In this document: piece by piece, positions 26,104 through 33,859 of the stretch
Numbering within the stretch: the first letter of the stretch is position 1
Layout of the letters: every line of letters starts with the position of its first letter
Source: Palsa-506 sp963836355
GTDB lineage: Bacteria; Actinomycetota; Actinomycetes; Streptosporangiales; Streptosporangiaceae
Reading direction: 5' to 3'
NCBI GenBank assembly: GCA_963836355.1
Contig: CAWIJO010000002.1
Span: 1,302,001 to 1,366,000 of the forward strand
DNA length: 64,000 nucleotides
Made by a program: the position numbers and the translations under genes
The notes under the pieces: model-generated
What the model saw: only the letters and a program-made list of their open reading frames with translations
What the model was told of the DNA's origin: nothing
The model's database searches: none

Positions 26104-27576
26104 GTGCGCATCGACGCCGTCATAACGCGGATGACCACGCTGCTTGATGAACTGCGCCAGGAAGGCGACGGCCGGGCCGCGTTCCACGCCACCTATCTGC
26201 GGACGACCCGCGCGGTCGCGGACGCGCTGCGGGCCGGCGCCTTCCTTGACACCGACTGGGTAGAGCGCTGGGACGTCGCCTTCGCCGGGCTCTACCTCGA
26301 TGCGCTCGACGCGGCCCGGCGCGGCGACCCGGTGCCGCGGCCGTGGGCGGTCGCGTTCGCCGCGGCGGCCGACCAGCGCAGCCTGCCCGCGGTGGCGCAT
26401 GTCCTGCTGGGCATGAACGCGCACATCAATTACGACCTGCCGCAGGCCCTGCTCGCGGTGATCAGCGACGACGAGTTCGGCGACCCGGCGCTGCTCGCCC
26501 GGCGGGAGGCTGACCACCGCAAGATCGACGAGGTGCTCGCCGCCAGGGTCCGGGCCGAAGACCACGAGCTGCGCGAGCTCGCCGAGCGGTCCTGGCAGGA
26601 CACCGTGCTGCAGCCGGTCAACCGGGCAGCCAGCCGGCGGTTCCTGCGCGAGTCGCGAGCCAAGGTGTGGGCCAACGCGAGGACGCTGAGCCGCAGCCGC
26701 CGCGACGGCGACAGCGCCTATCAAGTCCGGCTCGTCCAGCTGGAGGACCTCAGCGCCGCCCGGGTGGCCGACCTGGTCCGGCCGGGCCCGGTGCTGCTCC
26801 GACTGGCCACCCGTGGCTTCGGGGTCGTGCTGGACGACGAGCGGGATCCCGCCGCGGCAGGCGGCCGCGGGACCGATGGGCCGGGCACCGCCGGGACGAT
26901 GGCCGCCAGGATGGTGACCAGGCGGCTCGCGGCCGGACGGCGGGCGGCGAAGCGGGCCGCCGCAGGGCGGGCCGCCGCGACGCGGGCAGCCACCAGGCCG
27001 AGCCCGCTGCGGTCATTCGACCCGGTGCTAGTCGGCCGGCTGGAATGCGGCCTGTGGATGGCCTATTACCGGCGCCGCTGGCCACAGTTCCTCGTGCTGA
27101 GCGTCCGGGTGGTGCACGCCGCGTTTCAAATGAACTGGACACGGACCTTGCACGGGGCCTGGCTGGTGCTGCGCGCGAACCAGCTGTGGGCGCCAGCCGA
27201 CAACGACCCGGACGGGGCCAGGCGCTGCATGCGGCGTTTCTACGCCCTGCTGCGGCTCACCCATGGCGAGCCGCCCAACCCCGCCCGCGCCGCCCGGCTG
27301 GAAGTCGAATGGTGGCGGGTGCACCGCGCGCACCAGCATGGCGAGACCGACGGCGATGTGTCGCCGCTGATCGCTGCGCTGTCCCGGCTGTATGCCGAGG
27401 TCTACGGGCGGCCCGAGGCCGAGCTGCGGGCAACCGCGCTGCACCGGGCACGGGCGATGGATGTCTGCGATGAGTGGGTGAGCCAGGGCTGCGATCCGGC
27501 CAGCCCGCTGGTCCGCGAGGAGCGGGCGCTGCTGGTCCGCTCGTACGCCGAGCTGCTCGCCGCCGTGCACGGCTGA
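26104..27576 (+). CDS. DUF5995 protein fused to a second conserved actinobacterial domain
   Basis: 491 aa from GTG 26104, with ACGGGGG just upstream; the longer frame to 25873 crosses the groES control region. Residues 1-~235 match the DUF5995 pattern, with PRPWAVAFAAAADQRSLPAVAHVLLGMNAHINYDL at its core. A linker of Ala/Arg-rich sequence (about 265-310) leads to a Trp/Tyr-rich helical domain (about 310-490: LECGLWMAYYRRRWPQFL, LEVEWWRVHRAHQHG, LYAEVYGRPEAEL), which I believe occurs as a separate protein family in other actinobacteria. Functions of both halves are unknown. Divergent from groES, convergent with tsaD (12 bases apart). Confidence 0.8.
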   Translation: MRIDAVITRMTTLLDELRQEGDGRAAFHATYLRTTRAVADALRAGAFLDTDWVERWDVAFAGLYLDALDAARRGDPVPRPWAVAFAAAADQRSLPAVAHVLLGMNAHINYDLPQALLAVISDDEFGDPALLARREADHRKIDEVLAARVRAEDHELRELAERSWQDTVLQPVNRAASRRFLRESRAKVWANARTLSRSRRDGDSAYQVRLVQLEDLSAARVADLVRPGPVLLRLATRGFGVVLDDERDPAAAGGRGTDGPGTAGTMAARMVTRRLAAGRRAAKRAAAGRAAATRAATRPSPLRSFDPVLVGRLECGLWMAYYRRRWPQFLVLSVRVVHAAFQMNWTRTLHGAWLVLRANQLWAPADNDPDGARRCMRRFYALLRLTHGEPPNPARAARLEVEWWRVHRAHQHGETDGDVSPLIAALSRLYAEVYGRPEAELRATALHRARAMDVCDEWVSQGCDPASPLVREERALLVRSYAELLAAVHG

Positions 27577-27588
27577 GCCGGCCGGCCA

Positions 27589-28617
27589 TCAGAGCGTGAC
27601 GGTGGTCACCGGCAGCGCGGAGTCGGCGGCGAAGCCGGGCGGCGATGGCGGCGTGCCGCGTGCGGCAAGCTCGGCCCCGAGCGCCGCCACCATCGCGCCG
27701 TTGTCGGTGCACAGGCCGGGCCGCGGTACCCGCAGCACGATCCCGGCCGCGGCGCAGCGTTCGTCGGCCAGTGCCCGCAGCCGGGAGTTGGCGGCTACCC
27801 CGCCGCCGATCACCAGGTGGCCCACGCCGTGCGCGCGGCAGGCATCCACTGCCTTGCGGGTCAGCACGTCGGCCACGGCTTCGGAGAAGGACGCGGCGAC
27901 GTCCGGCACCGACACGGGCAGGCCGGCCTGCTGCCTGGCCTCGACCCAGCGGGCCACCGATGTCTTGAGCCCGGAGAAGGAGAAGTCGAAGGTCTGGTCC
28001 CGGTACTTCGCCCGCGGGAACGCCGCCGCCGCCGGATTGCCGTGCCGCGCCGCCGCGTCGATCGGCGGCCCGCCGGGAAACGGCAGCCCGAGCAGCCGGG
28101 CAACCTTGTCGAACGCCTCGCCCGCCGCGTCGTCAATGGTCTGCCCGAGCGGCACCACGGTCGCAGCGAGCTCCGGCACCAGCAGCAGCGACGAATGCCC
28201 GCCGGAAACCAGCAGGGCGATCACCGGGGCCGGCAGCGGCCCGTGTTCCAGCTGGTCGACGGCAATGTGCGCGGCCAGGTGATTGACGCCGTACAGCGGC
28301 TTGCCGAGCGCCAGCGCATAGGCCTTCGCCGCGCAGACCCCTACAAGCAGCGCGCCGGACAGCCCCGGGCCCGCGGTCACCGCGATCGCGTCCACTTCGG
28401 CCAGCTTGACGCCGGCCGTGGCCAGCGCCCGGTCCACCGCGGGCACCATCGCCGCCAGGTGCGCCCGGCTGGCCACCTCCGGCACCACGCCGCCGAACCT
28501 GGCGTGCTCTGTCACGCTGGAGGCAACCGCGTCGGCGAGCAGCTGATGGCCCCGGACCAGGCCGGCGCCGGTCTCGTCGCAGGATGTCTCGATGCCGAGC
28601 ACCAGCGGGGCGGTCAC
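27589..28617 (-). CDS. tsaD: tRNA N6-threonylcarbamoyladenosine transferase TsaD
   Basis: 342 aa from GTG 28615-28617, which overlaps the rimI stop as GTGA; a longer open frame to 29019 only shadows rimI. It transfers threonylcarbamoyl to A37 of ANN-decoding tRNAs with TsaB and TsaE. LVLGIETSCDETGAGLV starts the ASKHA fold. NHLAAHI supplies the HxxxH metal ligands, and LLVSGGHSSLLLV, GEAFDKVARLLGLPFPGGP and VIGGGVAANSRLR are nucleotide and active-site blocks. Last gene of the tsaE...tsaB-rimI-tsaD set. Confidence 0.97.
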   Translation of the reverse strand: MTAPLVLGIETSCDETGAGLVRGHQLLADAVASSVTEHARFGGVVPEVASRAHLAAMVPAVDRALATAGVKLAEVDAIAVTAGPGLSGALLVGVCAAKAYALALGKPLYGVNHLAAHIAVDQLEHGPLPAPVIALLVSGGHSSLLLVPELAATVVPLGQTIDDAAGEAFDKVARLLGLPFPGGPPIDAAARHGNPAAAAFPRAKYRDQTFDFSFSGLKTSVARWVEARQQAGLPVSVPDVAASFSEAVADVLTRKAVDACRAHGVGHLVIGGGVAANSRLRALADERCAAAGIVLRVPRPGLCTDNGAMVAALGAELAARGTPPSPPGFAADSALPVTTVTL

Positions 28618-29105
28618 CGGGTGCCGCCCGCGGTCAGCGTCCCGGCATCCAGGTCCAGTTCCTTGCGCATCACCAGGGCGTCGGCACCGGACGGCTGGTA
28701 GTAGCCGCGGCGGATCCCGATGCGGGTGAAGCCGTAGCGCCGGTACAGCCGCTGTGCCCGGGCGTTGTCGGCGCGCACCTCCAGGAAGACCTCCCGGCAG
28801 CCGCGCCGTGCGGCTTCCGCGAGCAGGGCCTCGAGCAGGGCCGATCCGGTGCCCTGACCCCATCGGTGGCCGGCCACGGCGAGCGTCAGCACGTCCCCCT
28901 GGGTGCCGGCCGAGAGCAGCCCGGCGTAGCCGGCCACCACCCCGGCATCGTCGGCCACCAGGTAGTGCCGGCTGCGCGGCTGCTGGGCAAGCTCGCCCGT
29001 AAGCATCGCCTGCGACCATGCCTCGTCGCCGAACAGCTGCCGCTCAAGCCTGAGCACGGCGCGGATGTCGGCCGTCGTCATCGCGCGCAGCGTCGCGGCC
29101 GTCAC
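28614..29105 (-). CDS. rimI: Ribosomal protein S18-alanine N-acetyltransferase-like GNAT (RimI)
   Basis: 163 aa, GTG start at 29105 overlapping the tsaB stop as GTGA. GNAT features: AMTTADIRAVLRLERQLFGDEAW at the start, LTLAVAGHRWGQGTGSALLEALL (acetyl-CoA pyrophosphate loop, R/Q-x-x-G-x-G/A) and EVRADNARAQRLYRRYGFTRIGIRRGYYQP, the typical RimI ending. It acetylates protein N-termini. Position between tsaB and tsaD is the normal actinobacterial order. Confidence 0.93.
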   Translation of the reverse strand: MTAATLRAMTTADIRAVLRLERQLFGDEAWSQAMLTGELAQQPRSRHYLVADDAGVVAGYAGLLSAGTQGDVLTLAVAGHRWGQGTGSALLEALLAEAARRGCREVFLEVRADNARAQRLYRRYGFTRIGIRRGYYQPSGADALVMRKELDLDAGTLTAGGTR

Positions 29106-29752
29106 GGCGTCACCCGCTTCGGCGCGCCCGGGATCCGTGCGTCCGGCCTGCGCAGGTACATCGGCTCAGGGGGAAGCACCGGCTGGCCGGCGGCTATCCG
29201 CTCGGCTGTCAGGCTGGCCAGCACGGCGGCCGAGGGATAACCCGGCTCGATCGGCGGTCCCAGCTCCGCCGGATAGAGCAGCGCGCCCTGGCCGGCTACC
29301 GGGCAGCCCTGGCTGGCCTCGCCCGGCGCGCCCACCTCGGGTCCGCTGACCCGCCGACCGGCCGCCGTGTAGCGGGCCCAGTAGATTTCCTTACGGCGGG
29401 CATCGGTGGCAACGATGAAGTCAGCACCGGCGCGGCCCGCCGCCGTCTCCCGGGCAATAACGTCCAGCGTGCAGGCGCCGTGCACCGGGATGCCGAGCGC
29501 GCTGCCGAGCACCCGCGCGGTTACCAGGCCCGCGCGCAGCCCGGTGTACGGGCCGGGGCCCACCCCGACCGCGATCCCGGTAAGGCCGGCCGGGTCGGCG
29601 CCCGCCGCGGCCAGCACGTCGCGGATCGAGACGGCCAGCAGCTCACCATGCCGCCTGGCGCCCACCGCCGAGTCCTCGGCGAGCACGCGCACGCCGTCGT
29701 GCAGCGCGACGGTCACCGCCGGGGTAGCGGTGTCAAAGGCCAGCAGCAGCAC
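29102..29752 (-). CDS. tsaB: t6A biosynthesis protein TsaB
   Basis: 216 aa, GTG start at 29752. It is the inactive ASKHA homologue that stabilises TsaD. LLLAFDTATPAVTVALHDG and VGVGPGPYTGLRAGLVTARVL are the diagnostic blocks, with DARRKEIYWARY following. The C-terminus is somewhat long and Pro-rich. The upstream spacer contains an 18-bp tandem repeat shared with the end of the preceding gene. Confidence 0.95.
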   Translation of the reverse strand: MLLLAFDTATPAVTVALHDGVRVLAEDSAVGARRHGELLAVSIRDVLAAAGADPAGLTGIAVGVGPGPYTGLRAGLVTARVLGSALGIPVHGACTLDVIARETAAGRAGADFIVATDARRKEIYWARYTAAGRRVSGPEVGAPGEASQGCPVAGQGALLYPAELGPPIEPGYPSAAVLASLTAERIAAGQPVLPPEPMYLRRPDARIPGAPKRVTP

Positions 29753-29772
29753 GGTTGACCAGCGTAGGTCAC

Positions 29773-29862
29773 GCCGGTGATTCGGTGCAGCCCGGCGATT
29801 CGGTGCAGCCCGGCGATTCGGTGCAGCCCGGCGATTCAGTGCAGCCCGGCGATTCAGTGCAG
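29773..29862. repeat. Five 18-bp tandem units running over a stop codon
   Basis: The unit is CCCGGCGATTCGGTGCAG in copies 2-3 and CCCGGCGATTCAGTGCAG in copies 4-5; copy 1 has GCCGGTGATT. The copy at 29845-29862 contains the minus-strand stop codon (29854-29856) of the membrane protein gene. The other four fill most of the spacer before tsaB. The array seems to have grown from the 3' end of that gene. Confidence 0.9.
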
Positions 29863-30807
29863 CCCGGCGAGCACGTCCCGGACCGCGGCGATCGCACCCG
29901 CCCTGAGCTGGGCGACCGATGCCGGACCGTAGCCGCCGCGGGAGGAATGATCAAGGCCCTGCAGCTTGACCGTGACCAGCGCATTGCGTTCCCGCACCAG
30001 CACCGTCACCAAGTCGGTCCGGTCGGCGCCGGTGGTGACGACCTGCAGCGCGCTGAACGCGGTGTCGCCGAACCCGGCCAGGCTGGTGATGGTCGCCTTC
30101 GGCAGGTGCGATTTCCTGGGCGGGTGCACCAGCCCTTGCCGTGCGGCGCCGAGGCTGTCGATGGCGTTGAAGGTCGCGCTGCCGTTGCCGGTGGCCAGCA
30201 GGCTGGGCGCGAGCGCCTGGACGGTCACCTGAAGCACCCGGTACAGCGGCCTGGCATCCAGCGTCCAGGTGCATTGACTCTCGCTGCGGCTGCCGCCGAG
30301 CGAGGCCGAGATCGCCCTGGCGCGCGATCCCGGCAGGTACTGATTGAGCGTGGCGGCAGGTACTACCCGGCAGGCGTCCGGCACCGACCGGAAGTCGCCC
30401 GGCTGGTAGGTGGTGACGAAGTTACTGTGCCTGGCTGCGGGCGCCTTGTGCGCCAGGAAGTGCACGGCGCCGGCCGCGATGACCGCGACGGCGATCGCGA
30501 TGCCGCCCCAGGTGCAGATCTTGCGGCGGGCCTTCCTCGCCCGGGCGGCGACCGCCCGCCGCGGCCGCCAGCCGCCCCCCGGGCCGGCGGCTGGCCCGAA
30601 GTCGTCGGCATAATCGTCCGGGGCAGGCCGGCGCGGGGAGATGCTCAGCCCGGCCCAGGGCGGCAGGTCGCCGGTATCGAGATCTTCATCCAGATCCGGA
30701 TCCGGGCCGCCGTAGCCGGCCGGGTGCCGCCGCGTGACTGGCTGCTCGGGCCAGCCGGACGCGGGCAGCCGGGCGGGACGACGGGGCGGGGGACCCTGCT
30801 GAGCCAC
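29854..30807 (-). CDS. Single-span membrane protein with extracytoplasmic domain
   Basis: 317 aa from the GTG at 30805-30807, which has CGGAGG five bases upstream; the longer frame to 31116 is Arg/Gly-rich and unsupported. Residues 1-~95 are cytoplasmic, Pro/Gly/Asp/Arg-rich and disordered. One membrane segment follows (GGIAIAVAVIAAGAVHFLA, about 98-118). The outer part (120-317) has two cysteines (DACRVVP, ESQCTWTL) with DUF3558-like spacing, and many Ser/Thr. Function unknown. It sits between tsaE and tsaB, a place where actinobacteria often carry unrelated genes. Architecture resembles the protein at 44651-46447. Confidence 0.72.
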   Translation of the reverse strand: MAQQGPPPRRPARLPASGWPEQPVTRRHPAGYGGPDPDLDEDLDTGDLPPWAGLSISPRRPAPDDYADDFGPAAGPGGGWRPRRAVAARARKARRKICTWGGIAIAVAVIAAGAVHFLAHKAPAARHSNFVTTYQPGDFRSVPDACRVVPAATLNQYLPGSRARAISASLGGSRSESQCTWTLDARPLYRVLQVTVQALAPSLLATGNGSATFNAIDSLGAARQGLVHPPRKSHLPKATITSLAGFGDTAFSALQVVTTGADRTDLVTVLVRERNALVTVKLQGLDHSSRGGYGPASVAQLRAGAIAAVRDVLAGLH

Positions 30808-30911
30808 GGCGCCTCCGGGAAGGGCATCGGACCGTGCGAGACCACGGCATGCTGACAGGCGACGCCCGCAGTTTAGTGGTGCCGGCGGTGCACGGGGCGG
30901 GCAGATCTGAA

Positions 30912-31469
30912 CTAAAGAAGCTCGGCTGCGCCGGTTATGGCGAGATACACCGATTCTGCGGCGGCGGCCCAGCGGTCGCCCCGGCCGGCCAGCCGCAGCA
31001 TCCTCGGCTGGTCGCCGTCGGCTGGCTCCGGGTCGGCAGCCAGCGCGGGCGCTGGCCGGCTGATCGTGACCTCCAGCCAGTCCGGCGCCAGCCCTTCGGC
31101 CAGCCCGCCGCCCCATTCCACCACAGTGACCGAGGAGTCCAGGTCGGCATCCAGGTCCAGGTCATCAACCTCGGCCGGGCTGTCCAGCCGGTAAGCGTCC
31201 GCGTGCACGAGCGCCGGGCCGCCGCGCAGCGCCGGGTGGATCCGGGCAATCACGAACGTGGGCGAGGTGACCGGGCCGCGCACGCCGAGCCCGGTGCCGA
31301 TGCCCTGGACCAGCGTGGTCTTCCCGGCGCCCAGCGGCCCGTTGAGCACGATCAGGTCGCCGGGGCGCAGCAGCGCGGCCAGCCGCCCGCCCAGCCAGCG
31401 CATCCGCGCCGCGGTCGGCACGCAGGCCTCTGCCAGCAGGCGGGGCGGCTGCTGGCTGGTCCGGGTCAA
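30912..31469 (-). CDS. tsaE: tRNA t6A synthesis ATPase TsaE
   Basis: 185 aa. The P-loop GPLGAGKTTLVQGIGTGLG is at about residues 44-62, then SPTFVIARIHP, HADAYRLDS and VVEWGGGLAEGLAPDWLEV, all TsaE family blocks. It powers turnover of the TsaB-TsaD complex by ATP hydrolysis. The start appears to be TTG at 31467-31469, overlapping the hydrolase stop as TTGA; an ATG at codon 23 would cut off the conserved front of the fold only slightly and remains possible. Confidence 0.95.
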   Translation of the reverse strand: MTRTSQQPPRLLAEACVPTAARMRWLGGRLAALLRPGDLIVLNGPLGAGKTTLVQGIGTGLGVRGPVTSPTFVIARIHPALRGGPALVHADAYRLDSPAEVDDLDLDADLDSSVTVVEWGGGLAEGLAPDWLEVTISRPAPALAADPEPADGDQPRMLRLAGRGDRWAAAAESVYLAITGAAELL

Positions 31470-32563
31470 CGCGTGGCCCGGCGGCGGCCGGACCGCCCGT
31501 TTGCCGCACCGCCGGCCGCCGCCTCGGTGACCAGGCTGGTGATCGCCTCGTTGACCTCGGCCGGCCGCTCGAGGATGACCATGTGGCCGGCCCCGGGCAG
31601 CCGGATGTGCCTGGCGCCAGGGATTTCCGTGCCCAGCCGGTCGGTGAGCGCGGCCGGGACCAGGCGGTCCTGCTCGCCCGCGAGCACGACGACGGGAACC
31701 CGGCCGAGGATGCCCTGCACGGCTTCCTTGTCGTGGTCGCGCAGGGCCAGGAAGAAGTCGGCTATCACGCTGACCGGAGTGGCGCGGATCATGAGCTCGA
31801 GGAAGTTCACCAGCGCCGGGCTGGTCCTCCCGTCACCGAAGCCGACGTGCTTGGCGCCGAGGAACGCCAGGTCGCCTGCGGCCTGCCGGCTCCGCTCGAC
31901 CAGCGCCGCCCGCCGGCCGCTGGCCACTACCCGCAGCATGGGCGCGGCCACCTGCCTGGCTACTGGCTGCAGCGGCCCGGGCAGCCAGCGGGTGGGATCG
32001 ACGCCGCTGGCCGCGGTGGAGATCAGGACCACGCCGATGATCTTCGTCCCGAACAGGCCGGGATACTGATCGGCCAGTGCCATGATCGTCATTCCGCCCA
32101 TCGAGTGGCCGACGAGCACGACCGGGCCGCTGCCGGGGGCGACGGCCCCGAGTACCGCGTACAGGTCGGCGCCGAGCTGGTCGATGCTGACATGTTCCGG
32201 GCCTGACTGGCCGGATCTGCCATGGCCGCGCTGGTCCCAGAACACGAGCCGGCCGAGGCCGCCGAGATCCCTGCGCTGGTAATGCCAGCAATCCTGGTTC
32301 AGCGTGTAGCCGTGGCAGAAAATGACCGTCAACGACGCGTCAGCCTGCCCGTTGAGTTCCACGTGCAGCGGTACGCCGTCGTCGGCGAGCACTGTGAGCG
32401 GCTCGCCGCGCAGTTCGCCAAGCGGCTCCGCTGCCTCCGGATCCGGCCGCAGCTGCTGGCGGCCGACCGCAATCTTCTCGGCTGCGATGACGGCCCCGGT
32501 CCCGGCTGCCACCGCGCCCACGACCAGGCCCGCCATGCCGGTGATCCGCCACCACCTGGCCAT
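31466..32563 (-). CDS. Alpha/beta hydrolase, N-terminally membrane-anchored
   Basis: 365 aa. An N-terminal hydrophobic segment (GMAGLVVGAVAAGTGAVIAA) is followed by a complete alpha/beta-hydrolase domain: FCHGYTLNQDCW oxyanion region, FWDQRGHGRSG, nucleophile elbow GHSMGGM, acid AGEQDRLVP and His in GAGHMVILERP. Substrate unknown; lipase/esterase or lactonase is typical. It lies between alr and tsaE (12 bases after alr, four-base overlap with tsaE), the usual Streptomyces-type order. Confidence 0.92.
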   Translation of the reverse strand: MARWWRITGMAGLVVGAVAAGTGAVIAAEKIAVGRQQLRPDPEAAEPLGELRGEPLTVLADDGVPLHVELNGQADASLTVIFCHGYTLNQDCWHYQRRDLGGLGRLVFWDQRGHGRSGQSGPEHVSIDQLGADLYAVLGAVAPGSGPVVLVGHSMGGMTIMALADQYPGLFGTKIIGVVLISTAASGVDPTRWLPGPLQPVARQVAAPMLRVVASGRRAALVERSRQAAGDLAFLGAKHVGFGDGRTSPALVNFLELMIRATPVSVIADFFLALRDHDKEAVQGILGRVPVVVLAGEQDRLVPAALTDRLGTEIPGARHIRLPGAGHMVILERPAEVNEAITSLVTEAAAGGAANGRSGRRRATR

Positions 32564-32574
32564 CTGACCTCCCG

Positions 32575-33732
32575 CTAAGCGACCCCGCCCCGAGACGCTA
32601 TCAGCTCCTGCGGTTCAGTTACCTCAGAGTAGCTTCTGGGTACCCGGCCGGCGAACCTCGTCACGATCTCATAGGAGATCGTGCCGAGTGCATCCGCCCA
32701 CTGCTGCGCAGTGGGCTCGCCAGCGTCACCCGGGCCGAACAGCACCACTTCGTCGCCGGCCGAGACGGCCGCGTCGCCGAAGTCCAGCACGAACTGGTTC
32801 ATGCAGACGGTGCCGGCGATTGCCCACCGGCGGCCGCGGACCTGCACCTCCGCCGCGCCCGCGGCGTTCCTCGGCACGCCCTCGGCGTAGCCGAGCGGAA
32901 CCAGGCCGAGGTTGCTCCGGCGGTCGGTGACGTGGCGGAGCCCATAGGAAATGCCGGTGCCCGGCGGTACCTGCTTGACCAGGACCAGCCGCGCCCGCAC
33001 CGTCATGGCCGGGCGCAGCCAGGCCGGCAGCTCGCCCGGCAGGGTGGATAGGCCGAACACGGCACCGCCCGGCCGGACCAGGTCGAGCCAGGTGTCAGGC
33101 AGCGTCAGGGTAGCCGGGGTGTTGGCGAGATGACGCAGTTCCGGCCTGGCGCCGGCCCGCTCGGCCAGCGCTACCGCGTCCCGGAACGCCGCCAGCTGGG
33201 CCGCGGTAGCCGGGTGGCCGGGGATGTCCGCGCAGGCCAGATGCGACCATATCCCGGTGACCAGGACATGACCAGCCGCCTCGGCGGCCAGCGCCGCCGC
33301 CACCAGAATCCGGCCAGCCCTCGGCCGTCGCGCCGCCCCTGGACATGCCCGTGTCGGCCTTCAGGTGCAGGCGCGCGGGCCGGCCCGCTGCGCCGCGGCC
33401 GCGATCTGGCCGACCAGCGAGACGGAACCGGCGGACAGGTCGACACCGCCGCGGATGGCGTCCTCATGCGCCGCGTCCGGCGCGCCGAGCAGGCACAGCA
33501 CCGGAACCGTCAGGCCGGCCTGACGGAGCTCAAGCGCGTCGCCGATCTGTACCACCCCGAGCCAGTCCGCGCCGCCCGCGACCGCTGCCCTGGCGGCGGG
33601 AATCATCCCGTGCCCGTACCCGTCGGCCTTCACCACCGCCATCAGCTGCGCTCCGCTGACGTGCCGCCGTAGCGCCGAGACATTCTGCTTGACCGCGCCC
33701 AGGTCGATGAGCGCTTCCGGGTGACCGTCCAT
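32575..33732 (-). pseudogene. alr: Alanine racemase gene with two compensating frameshifts
   Basis: Alanine racemase (PLP, D-Ala for peptidoglycan). From ATG 33730-33732 the frame reads HPEALIDLGAVKQNVSAL, AVVKADGYGHG (PLP lysine) and QIGDALELRQAGLTVPVL, then hits TGA at 33361. One base out, RLHLKADTGMSRGG..EGWPD continues to about 33308. After an extra base at about 33307 the original frame resumes with LVAAALAAEAAG, WSHLACADIPGHP, GISYGLRHVT and LGLVPLGYAEGVPR to 32575. The two shifts (about 33370-33378 and 33307) cancel, and the gene keeps a normal 385-codon span. As written it gives no full protein. Either two indel errors or a recent pseudogene; the former is more likely because the rest of the gene is well kept. 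Confidence 0.88.
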
Positions 33733-33859
33733 GACGCTCCAGTGTGCCAGCAGCCCCGGCGAGCCGGCCGCCTGCCTGTTCGCCGGCCAGCCGCGGCCCG
33801 CCAGCCGCAGGCCGGCCACCGGATCTGCACGAGCCGCGCGGACATGATAGGCACTGTGC

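Noticed and set aside
27589..29019. TsaD with a 130-residue N-terminal extension
   Set aside because: The extension is the out-of-frame reading of rimI; the conserved start is the GTG at 28617 overlapping the rimI stop.
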